Notes under the pieces: model-generated
The model's input: only the letters and a program-made list of their open reading frames with translations
Told to the model about the DNA's origin: nothing
Database searches by the model: none
Shown here: positions 50,601 to 61,480 of the stretch, piece by piece
How the letters are laid out: every line of letters begins with the position of its first letter
Numbering within the stretch: the first letter of the stretch is position 1
DNA from: Patagioenas fasciata
Taxonomy: Eukaryota > Chordata > Aves > Columbiformes > Columbidae
Length of the DNA stretch: 64,000 bases
Direction: 5' to 3'
Assembly (NCBI RefSeq): GCF_037038585.1
Contig: NC_092525.1
Location: forward strand, 26,624,367-26,688,366
Translations under genes and position numbers: made by a program

Positions 50601-53600
50601 CAATTGCATCAGGAAGTTTCTAGGGAAGATTGCAAGCAGACTTTTTAACTCCATGATTTCCATTGCTTTAAGAGATTTGAGATGTACTGGTCTGTGTTGT
50701 TTTTTCCCTCTCTTTCTAGGTTGCATGTCTCTAAGACAAATATCAACAGGCCACAGAGCTCCCTTTTAAAAATAAATTTACCAAGTCATAATCCAAAATA
50801 TATATCTTTTCTGTACTTTCTAATTATCGATAAAGGCTTGAGAACATATTTTTCATATACATTCTTCTAAATACACCATTTCTATATTTGGAAGCAATAA
50901 GCATTGAGCTCCTTAAAGAGGAAGTATCTTTTCCACAATAAAAACTTTATTGTGAAAAAATTTGGCCACAACTAGCATTTCCTATCATTCTGTGGTAATG
51001 GTGACACATTTGCTTTATTAAAAGGAAATATATTGGGCAACGCAGCAAGATCTACAAAAAGACGCAAACAGCAGTACACCTTACAATGCACACACTTATA
51101 ATAAGCAATACCAATCATAACACATTTGCCACTGTTCTGTTTGACAGCTGTTGGCTGTGGAGCCTAAGCTTTCAAATGACCCACATGCACAGATCCTGGG
51201 ACAGACATATTTAGCTGTCAGGGGACTAACTGGAATGAAGGAATAAAGTAGAGGTTAGCACTACCTTCCCCCACCCCCCCATCCCTCTCCTTATATCATG
51301 TGGGCTACAATCCAACTTCCAGTTTGCATCCTGTCTTTTCAAAAGACATCATCTGTCTAGAGAGATCCTTTGGTCATCTCTCAGGGTAAAACCAATCTTA
51401 CCCTTTGCTGTGAACACTTCTACTGGGTAGAACTCACTTCTCCTGAATGTAACTCCTGTCCTTTCTCATGATATTAGAAAATGACTCACGTGACTTCAAA
51501 GAATGATCCCTGCCAGTCTCTTTAGAACCACTCTCTTCTTCACTGCTTATATTTTTAATGCACGGTTTCTGAAACATAAAAGCTAGAAGAAAGCACGATG
51601 AACATCTAGTCTGCATTTCCCCACACACAGCACTCAACATAATATAACATCCAGCAACTCCCACACCTTGTTGAACTACAGCAACAGCTCTCTGTGTTAA
51701 TGTATAGTTATTCTAAAGATCCAATAGGGAAAAAATTACTCTCTGCATCAATTGTATTATTAATGTCAGTTTGAAAGTGGCACTTTTTATAAAGATACTG
51801 TAGCAAGCTGAAATCTATTTAGTTCACTAAATTGTGGAGATTTCTCTCAGAATGAGCAGAACTATAACCTGGTCCCCAGAATTAGCTGAAGTGTTGCTCC
51901 TGAGGGCCAGGTGGGAGTCTCTGCTACCAAGACCTTGGTGCAGACTGGAGGAAGCAGCACGTGCGACTCCTCACCTCTGCAGCACCGCAGGGAGGTGGAG
52001 GAAAAGGAGAAGTCCCAAGACTGGGCTGTGGCAGCACCAAGCCTATGTATGGGCTACCACCACACAGAGAAAAGAAGTGGCAGTGGTAGTTTGAGCTTCC
52101 TGAGACAAAGCTGTTCCTTAAGACATTCTCTGGCAGTGCCCAGGTTTTAGCACGGTCTGTGGTGCAGGGAAGGGGAACCAAGCAGAGGAACCTCAGCCCC
52201 ATAAATGTTATACTGCAAACTGTTGCATTTCTTCAGCCCTCCACCTCCAGCTCTGGTGCTGCTGCAGCAAGGGAGAGGACAGTCCTGCCAGTGAGCCCAA
52301 ACCAGCATGCTGATGGCTGCAGGAAAAATAAGTTAAATTAAAAGGCAGTAACCATGAAGGAAGCACAGACTTCCAAAGTCTACCTGATCTGTGCAAAACT
52401 AATTACATCTACTGAAAGAACTTGTCAGATTCCTTCATAAAGGTTATGGTGGTTGAAATTCTGCTTTCAGGCTATGTAGAAAGTTGTTCTGCATAGTTTA
52501 AAACAGTGCTCTGGATAAGCACCAAACTCTGCCTTGAATAATCTCTCATCAAAAGCTTTAGTTCAACAGCAAGATGGAAACATTCAGTCACTGAAACTCA
52601 GTCTTAACCCAGCCTATTATCTGAACATGAGCATTTCCATTGGAAAAAGGGGCAGCGTTCTGCTGCTCCAGAAACGTAAGACTGAATTTTATGTTACATA
52701 GGCTGAACCCAGGCTACAAAAAGAGATCTATTAAGTCATATACATGATCTATGAAGAATCATTATAAAAAGCCAGATTGACTGAGTGGTCACTCTCATAT
52801 CTGTAGCTTTATTACTCATTTTTCATTTCCTCTCCAAAACATTTATTAGATTATTTGTACATGGAAATGGTGGCACAGGATACCAACAAACGGAAATTAG
52901 TTTGGAGAACTAGACAAATATTTGGAATTATATGAAAACAGACTGCTAAAATCCAGATTCACTTCAGCAATCTAAGATAGCTTGGGTGAAATGCCTGATA
53001 TCAACCAAACTATTTCAGTAGTCACTAGAGAGACAGAAATCCTGTGTCTCGGTGATTCAGCCCACCTATCTTAGTGAATGACTGAGTTACCATAGCTCAT
53101 TTACTAAAGGTGCCTCGTGTTTTCCCTTGACGATAGAGAGGGAGTGTAGCTGCTGAGAACAGACCACATGCCCAACTTGAAACTGCTCAAGTTAGGCAAA
53201 AACTAATCTGTCTTTTAACCTACTGAATTATCTGTAGGGTAAGCAATAAGAGGTTCGCCAGAGCTGAAGTTCCCTGCTACAGGGAAAGCCAACACCATTT
53301 TTCAGATGTATTGCCATTTTGATCTTAACAAGGGTGTGAAGTAGTTGTACTTAGCCTGACAAGCATTAAATAGTAGCACAGACAGTTTAGAACATGCAAA
53401 ATTTGTCATTGACAGCAGCGAACACATCTTAACAAGTAACTCATAATGGTTGCAGTTTCAACCATAGTAGCAAATATCTAGTAAAACAAAATGAATCCCA
53501 CCAAAAAGTTTGCCTCATAGTCAGACAGAGTAACTCATGCTACTGTTTCTATCTCATCTTCTCCCTTGCTGTGCTGGAGAGTAATATTTACGTTTTCATA
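47601..53600. other. Non-coding stretch
   Basis: No gene recognised. G+C-richer patches at 47670-47900, 49090-49330 and 51880-52330 contain short frames on both strands; none resembles a transposon or cellular protein that I know. A (TTG)n microsatellite lies at 48555-48574 and a (CAA)n at 48980-48993. An A-rich tract lies at 50512-50535. At 50934-50954 a 9-bp-stem hairpin places AATAAA-type words on both strands. Confidence 0.55.
48555..48574. repeat. (TTG)n microsatellite
   Basis: Six to seven uninterrupted TTG units. It is a plain trinucleotide microsatellite without a coding frame. Confidence 0.9.
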
Positions 53601-56600
53601 AGTCTAGTGACAAAAAAAAAAAAAAATACAAGGAAAAAAAAAGGAAAAAGTTTGTTTTCAACTTTCTGGTATCAGCAGGGACACAAAGGCTCGATAAAAA
53701 GGACAAACAGGAACCCCACACCTGACAACAATAAAGAATCTTGCTTTCAAACATCACACAATTGGCTGACACTATTTTTTTTTTTTTTTTTTTTTATGGG
53801 CTAGCAGCTGCGTGACTCATTTATGTATGTTTTGCCTGCCTTAGCACTAAGTGGACTGATGTAAATAGGAAGTGATGAGGAAAATCAATTCAGGGCAAAC
53901 ACATTTTTTTCAAGGCTGTAACAGGAAGAGATAGGAAGCCCAGGAAGATACTTGATAGATATTCAACTCTGTAGAAAAGAGGAAGCAGCATGTTGAAGCA
54001 CTAAGCTGGTTATTTTGAGTTGTTGAACGGAAACGGGATACAGTGCAGAAAGGATGCAGATAGGATGCATTTTGTTGCGTAGCAACCCAGGGAATAGAAG
54101 CTCCTGCATATAACTGGAGACCATCTGCTAGTATGAGAGGGAAAGAAAAAACACATGTTTAAAAGGGAAAAGGAAAAAAAAAAGAGTGCAACACTGAAGA
54201 AGGAAGTTTAACTACACTATATGAGTCCTGGCCAAGTCACCCCTGGTAAAAGTTTAAGGGATAGAAGAACTTAAGTAGAAGTCATTGTGTGCACCAAATT
54301 TTAATGTCAGCATTTTTTACAATGCTGTAGTATACTGCCTATCCTCAGAGCACCACCCAGTCATCAGCTCGCATGGGAATATTATTCAGTATAACAACTT
54401 TGACTCTCCGCACACCACGAATATTTTGCTCATGTGAATAAATGTGATGTATAAATAAAATATTTATATATTCAAATAAAAAAATTCTAGATTGATTTCT
54501 TCAGTTTCCTGAGTCAAATTTGATTTAGGATTTCCTCTGATGCATTAAATTGGATGAAAATTTTATAGCAAATGATTTAAGAAAAGGAATTAAAAACAGA
54601 AACACATTCTGAAGAAGAGGTCTCTGTTAGTAGATGAGGTTACAAAAGAACACAGAGCAGGACAGAAAAGTGAGGTTCCATTGCAGGAGCATGCCAGTCA
54701 CCAAAATGCCTTGGTGCACATGCTTAAGAAGTAAGAGTCTCCATGTACTTGGGCAGTCTGGAACACCTCAGTGTCCAGACTTTGCTGCTATATTATGCTC
54801 CTCTTTGCACAGACCACAAGCAGAAGGGCTGGTCTCTGCCTTTGTGTGTGGCTGTGGCCATGGGCAATACAAGTCTCACTTCTCCCATCATTGTCTCTCA
54901 TACGAGTTCATGGTACGCCCTCACATGAGGCTCTCTGATACGCCAGGAGAAGGTGAAATACAAGTAGTCCTCCTTGTTTCCCTCATTCCAATTTCCTTTT
55001 TTCTAATATTTTATTATAAAGATATCTTGGATGAGTTCACTGTCATTTTCAGAGTCATACGGTGTGTAATTGTTGAGGAGAAAACTGTTGTAACTTTCAT
55101 ATTAAATTTATGGTCATGTACTGTGCTGCACTGAATAGCTTCTAGTAATACTATAGCGTTCCTTGGATTGTGTTTTTACTTATCTAGTAATCACTCATAC
55201 TGGACTAGCCGTGGTCATTCATGAAACATGGGCTCTTTCCTGCCTCTCACACACACCATCCCGACCTACTAGAGACTTCCTGTTCTTCAGCTGAGGCAGA
55301 TTTCCCTGTCCTAGAGGAAAACACCCCCTTCTTGCTGCCAGGCGACTGTAAAGCACAAGGGATCTAGGCAGGAACCTAACCCCGCAGTGAAGAGATGGCA
55401 GAGGACCTTAAGTGGCACTAGGCTGGTGTCAGACATTACAAATGGGGAGCATTGCCTCTATTTCCCACCTCACTCTTGGCCTGACTTTCTAACCCATGAG
55501 CTCTCTCAAGCAGGGGTGATTTCCCACTACAGTTTTGTCGAGCAGCCCGTGCTTTATATGTTCCTTAATACCTGTGTGTCAGATCTACTTATATCAAGGC
55601 ATATGAGATTATGCTTCAGCATATGTCCTGGTTTAAATACTGCTGCTCATGTCATCAGCAGAGTTCATCCCTGGGGCTGCACAAGCTGATTATTGTATGC
55701 AGGTGGCAGCATAAGCATCTACTTTTAACACACATCAGCACATATAAAAATTGTAAAACAAAAATGATCACGTAAGAGCAATTATGAGAAGTCAGAACAA
55801 AAGCAAGTCCTCATTAAATTGGGCATAAAAACTCACACTGATTTAACTTAAAAAATTCTCTATCCATTGCATAAGCATCAGAAAACACAAAACATTTTAA
55901 AATGGGTTTATCAGTTTATTTTAGGTAAGAAAATCCTGAAAGTGTCCCAGAGCTGCTTGACATGAAGGACATACAAGCTCTCATCAGATTATTAGATTCC
56001 CCTCGAGCCTGTAACTTGAATTGCTTTACTTCACAAAGAGTTTCTCCAATACAGATAAAACAGTAGAAATCTTCTGATGCTTGCAGAGGCAGGAAGATTT
56101 CACATCTCCCACCACCTCTGAAATGCCATATGACTCCCAGGTAAGCCAAACCAAACCTACAGTAAGGCTTGCCACAGATGTACAGCCTAGCTGTGTGCAA
56201 GCTGATCCCCAGACATACAGCTGCTAGCAAAGAAAGGTAGAAAAGCTGTGATGTGTTTCTATACCATTGGCACATTTGAGCTCCTATTTCCATGAAAAAG
56301 TTCACTCCTGAACTCATTCTTTCACTTATTTTTATTATTGCTTTTGCATTGCTGATCAGTTTGTAAAATACTTTTGTCCTTCCCAGTGCTGTCAAACACA
56401 GCCACACAGTTGTGAAGCTGAGCTAGCAAGGAAGAAAGTTATACCAAAACACTTGCATTGAAAAAAAAACAAGAGTAATAAACAGATTTATAAACTTGTC
56501 CGAAGAAGCATAGGAAAGAGTTGGCAATAGTTCAATGTTTAAAATATCTGGGACTTGTCCACCTACAAATGTTTTTGTCAGGCAGCATTACATGAGAGCA

Positions 56601-57200
56601 TTCACAGAAACCAGCTGGCAGGGCCACAAGCAAGAGACACCTACACAGAGCAAGCCTGGGCACTGTTCTACCAAGTGCTTTCCTCCCTCTTTTCCCTGCT
56701 TCACTATACCTCCACTGTGTGCCCGCCCCCCTCCCCGACCCCAATGGAAAAAAAAAATAAATAATTGCATAGCTAGAGGAAATTGTTATAATCCTGATGA
56801 TGCCCCCAGGGTTCACATTCAGTTGAGAATACCTTTTGGTAGAGTTCAGTAATGACTCTGTAATGCTCAACTGCCCTTGGGCAGTAAAACACTTCCTAAG
56901 TAACTTCTGCTGTATGCTAGTTATGTAACACCAGTATATCTTTTTCTTCTCTAGCACACCATTAGACTGCAGATTATTCTAACATGATAGATGGTAGGAG
57001 TCACCCTCCTAGCCAACAGCATATGCAAATCCCTAATGGTCCTCAGGAAAAACCTTTACCTTAAGGAGCAGAAACCCATAACTGGCCAGCATAGATTTTC
57101 CTGCACTCCTTTGGGAAGCAGTAGGTGTTGGCCACAGGCTGATAGAGGGCTACTGGTCCAGACTGAAAACCAATGAAGTACAACAGCTCCTGGATCAGCT
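53601..57200. other. Non-coding stretch
   Basis: No gene recognised. A15 at 53612-53626 and T21 at 53775-53795 bracket a short A-rich segment. Downstream of the T21, TGACTCA (53812-53818) is an AP-1-type word. An imperfect X-box-like word, GTTGCGTAGCAAC, lies at 54074-54086. The two longest frames here (plus 54634-55134, minus 55916-56407) match no family and lack flanking promoter or splice context. Confidence 0.55.
53775..53795. repeat. T21 homopolymer
   Basis: An uninterrupted run of T. On the minus strand it is an A21 run, but no retroposon or processed transcript is recognisable before it. Confidence 0.9.
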
Positions 57201-57210
57201 ACTCGTTCTC

Positions 57211-57340
57211 AAAAAACAAAAAAACAACAGCCACCACCAAAAAAAAACCACCAAACAAACAAAAACAAAACAAAACAAAACAAACAAACAAACAAAACAA
57301 AAAAAAAAACACACCACAAAACCACACCAACACCACAAAC
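57211..57340. repeat. AC-rich low-complexity tract
   Basis: About 130 bases are almost entirely A and C on the plus strand: first CAAA and CCA units, then AAAAC and CAAA units, then ACACCAC units. It may be an expanded poly-A tail or a slippage product. Two minus-strand frames across it are artefacts of the repeat. Confidence 0.95.
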
Positions 57341-60300
57341 TACCAGCAACAGTGAAGAAAAGACACTGGTCTGTCGTCTGGCATCGAAAACACACAGGAT
57401 GTAGAACATACACCCGATCAAGCAATGACACAGTCTATCCACGCACACACTCCTGACACTGGGCAGATTACAGAGGTAAGGAAGCCGATCTGGAACAGAA
57501 GAATTCATCAGTCCTGGGGCATCACACTGATCCTACAGAAAAATAGCTAGCTTGGCTTGTAAAGAAAATGGTTTTTTCCTCCTTCAGAGCTCACATAAGG
57601 ATACACAGCATGTTTAGAGAAGCCATTTTTCATCATATGCCACTGTGAGGTAGTCCCTATACTACCAGTACCTATGGCTGTATTGTTGGTCAACAGTGGA
57701 GGCACTCAGCTCTTCCACAGACAATGATGAGAACCCTTGCTGTTTGATGTATCAGAATTAATTTTTTACCTGAATAAAGACAATAATGCAAGAAAACACT
57801 TACTGAAACTGAAGTCATGTCAAAGCAAGAGTGCTAGGCCATTACCATGGCATGGTGTTTTGATCAGTTTTAATGGTTTTTAATTTAAAGTGTAGGCTCC
57901 TTGTACATACGATATCTTGTGATTTTTAATGTTCAGCACAGCCTTTGATATTTTGCTGTATCAGTCATTAAGGAGAATAAAGATAACCTTTTCTATTAGA
58001 AACCATATCACAACATGACTAAAGTAGCCACGGGAAAAAGAGTGCCCTAAAGCTATACATTCTTGTTAAGTATTACACCAAACCAGTGCCAGGACAGTCC
58101 AAGTAGAACACATTTCTAAATGGAAGAGGATGTTTAAGTGATGAAAAACTATGGGATTAAGTGAAGTTGAAGAGAGAAAAAAAATTCCACGTGAATAGAT
58201 ACAAAGTCTTTTAGCTGATGTGAAAAGGACTGCATTAAAATGACAGCAACGTAGCGCACTAGTGTAGACAGCATGTAAAACACATTTTGAAGAGCTGGCA
58301 GAGTTTAAACAAGGTTGAATTCTCATCTCCAATGATCTCAAAGCAAGTCAGTGTAACAAGAACATGCAATTGTTTTTGTAATATAAACATAATAAACTTT
58401 GCATGTTTCCAAAATAAGAATCACTTGGAAGTTTTGTGATCATTAGCAAACCCTTTTATAATACCAGCAAAACGAAGCCTTAGCAGAACCTAAGTTATGC
58501 CATCAGCTCTGGTCTATCTTGTATCAGGTCTAATTAATCCTTAATAATGTCACAGACTAATGACATCAGGACAAATTTTTGAGAGTGTACATACTTCATT
58601 TTGTCCCTCATGGGCAATGATTTGACATTTAACCAGATTTGGGCAAGCCTCCTAGTCCTCTGATATATTTATCTACTAAAAGAATATGCCTTTTTATGTC
58701 ACAGATGTTCATTACATTTTTCAAAATGTAGTAGAATACCCCATACATTAAGAGAATGCAACTGCAAAATTATTCCTACATTTGGCTTAATGAGAAAATG
58801 CATTAAATACTATGATCTACTCAAAGTGCAGTTGCATGGAAAATCTAAAGTAGCATTCACAGAAGAAATGGGGCCTATTGGATGATTGATGTTCCACAGA
58901 TTATATTACTTTTCCGTGTGTGTAGAATAAATAGGAAAAAACGTAACCAGCAATAGGGTGGTTTGAAATATTTTCTTGCTAGTATAAATCAGTCTTAACT
59001 ACACTCAAGGTATTTGAATTTCCAGTTGTTTTTTCCTAACTGCTCTCTTGTAAAGAATGTCTGTGAAAAGTTGCATCAGTTGCTCCATGACGGAGCATTG
59101 GGTCACATAACAAACAGAGCAAAGTACACATTGCAGGTTTTGGTTGTTTTTAACCAAAAACTGAAGCTCTGCTAATAAAATAGAATTAATTACATCACAG
59201 AATAGAAACTTTGGCATCCTGTTGCATGCTTCTAAGGCAAAGCCTGAGCTAATTGTCATGTACATCCATTTGATATCTGAGAACGACATTGCATGGATGC
59301 CAGTGAGAATGTTCCAGGATTTTTTTCGTTAGCTTGATATTTTTCCATAGTATTATACTTCATCTGACCGGAAAAATCTACATTGTATATTTCTCCAACA
59401 AAATTGAAACATAATGGGAGAGACCACTTCAAACATGTGAATATTAATTAAAGCACACACACACAAAAAATCGGCCATGATTTTTTATGCATCTTGATTC
59501 ATTACAACAAATTGGTTTTCTGTGTTCCACATAAAACTGCAATTTTCAGACACTGCTTTCTGTAGTCAAGCATATCTTTTCTCCTATGCTATTTCTTGTC
59601 CACCCAACTAAAAGAAGGAAGTCAGTTTTATTGGATGGATAAAAATGTGTTTTCTCCCAAAAGACCACTAACAAGAATAAGTGGCTAGACTGTTTGTACA
59701 TTTTATATACATATAAGTATATAAAAACATATGCATGCTTGTATACATACGTGTTTGCACACATCAGTATTGAACTTCATATGTATTAAATGCATTTTAA
59801 TAAATACACACACACAGAATGAATATTGTTAGACATTTGGATTTAGTGTCTGTATTTAGCAAAAAATCTTATTAACAAGTTATCTTTCCTGAGTTTCACA
59901 GCTACAGAGACTAGGAAAATGAAACAAATAAACTGTTTAATAACAAACAAAAAATCCTGAAAGTTAAAAGTCTACTTAAAACACATTTCAAAGATTCACC
60001 CAGTGAGCTAAAAAGAAAGTAGGAGCAGGCCATAAACTTCTTTAGAGACTGTTTTTTTTACAGCTAAAGATATTGCATATTTATCAACTACACTAAGCCT
60101 TACCAAGCTATAGCAAGATGAGAACTACTGTTTTTTTCTGTTATCCTGGGGAGATAAATCACATACCTTCATCTTATGAAAACTTCTCAAATATCTAAGA
60201 ACAAATTCAGCTCCTTTATTAAAACTGCCAACACTGGCCATATCCCCTTTAAAATAACATGTGGCAGAGTTTGTTAGCTGAAATAATTTCTCTTGTACAG

Positions 60301-61359
60301 GTTTACTTGCATGTTTGGTTTTTTTATTTGGTCTTGAAAATGAGTATTTTGTGTGAATGGTTCTCTTTGGAATTGCCCAGCTTCCTTCCACCTTCTTAAT
60401 GGCCCCTCCTGCAGCAGGACATCCTGCATTTTAAGAATTTCAGTTTGTTATCTCAGTAGCTTTAAAAGCATTGTCTGAGTCAGGAGTTTTCTTTTTTGTC
60501 TTAAGTGTCTGGTATGCAGCTGGCATCCAAGCTCACACCAGTGCGTACTCTCAGATCTGTCTCTTTCAAGCTGACGTTCAACATGGACATAGTGTGCACG
60601 AAAGAGCCAAACAGGGCACTGCTCCATGACAAGCGGAACTTCTAGGATGCTTTGTGGATCACTTCTTTTTTTCCTAGCAGTACCATTACAGAGACTTTTC
60701 TCCCCTTTCTTGAAGTCCTCTAATGTAGACCCTCATGACGCTAAAAAAGAAACAAACTTGTTTCAAGTATTCTGGGCATTAATAAACATGTGTAATAAAA
60801 AGGTTTATACACAAGAACTTAATTTCACACTTTTCCTCATACTTAGCAGCTTCTGTCACCCACAGTTAGCTTTATTAATCAACAGTAACTCTATCTGCTT
60901 GATTGCCTCTAAAAAGATCTGTTATCTTAAAAACTGGAGCAGCTCTCCAAATCTGTGACAGAGCTCAGAGATCGCACACAGGGGTTAGTCAACCAAGCAC
61001 TATTATTTGCATTTTGCCTCAAAGGTATGCGTCACAGATTGCCTGCTGGGGATGTCATGTAATACATCACTTTCATCCCAGTCAGCATTCACTCTCTGCA
61101 GTAAATTGTTTTGGATACAGAAGAGTGTCCCTATCTGAAAAATTCTTCCACAAATATCCAAAGCGGGCTAACTGTTGTCACAAGTCATGAAAACAGACGT
61201 GTCAAAATGGACTTAAAGCTGGGACTGAAAAGGGAAATGGGAGACACTCTGCCCAGCAATGCCACTTATTTATCTTTAAATATATTGTCAAAAGTTTGTA
61301 CATATTCCATGTTTCATAAATGTGTGCTATCAAGACTACAGCAGCAGTATTCCAGGAAT
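57341..61359. other. Non-coding stretch
   Basis: No gene recognised. Short (CA)n tracts lie at 59453-59464 and 59803-59816, and alternating TATA/CATA DNA at 59698-59760. A slightly G+C-richer patch at 60400-60620 shows no family match. The remainder is A+T-rich without visible structure. Confidence 0.55.
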
Positions 61360-61397
61360 AGGTCACTGGATCAGGAACAGGTCACTGGATTAGGAAC
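61360..61397. repeat. 19-bp tandem duplication
   Basis: Two head-to-tail copies of AGGTCACTGGATCAGGAAC with one mismatch. The second copy is the beginning of the MIR-like relic, so the duplication affects its left part. Confidence 0.9.
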
Positions 61398-61480
61398 CAG
61401 TTTTTGAGTTTTATTTTTGGCTCTGTCATAGGGTCACTGTACTATCTTAGGCAAGTCACTGAAACCCTTTACACCCCATT
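61379..61480 (+). repeat. MIR-like core-SINE relic
   Basis: The segment contains, in order, a 'ggattaggaaccag' phrase, 'ggctctgtcatagggtcactgt' and 'cttaggcaagtcactgaaaccctt'. These match the MIR/core-SINE progression 'gtcaggagacctgg', 'ggctctgccactgactcactgt', 'cttgggcaagtcacttaacc' in the same order and spacing. MIR-type elements are sparse but present in birds. The copy is old and truncated, with no tail visible. It is not functional. Confidence 0.6.

Noticed and set aside
13672..54080. Shared 17-base word AGGATGCATTTTGTTGC at 13672 and 54064
   Set aside because: Flanks do not align; a single shared 17-mer can arise by chance.
54634..55134. 166-codon open frame on the plus strand with a hydrophobic segment
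   Set aside because: No family resemblance, no initiation or promoter context; a frame of this size can occur by chance in 64 kb.
55916..56407. 163-codon open frame on the minus strand
   Set aside because: No recognisable motif or domain; the hydrophobic stretch reflects A+T-rich codons.
57195..57508. Minus-strand frames rich in Val, Phe and Cys
   Set aside because: They are translations of the AC-rich low-complexity tract.
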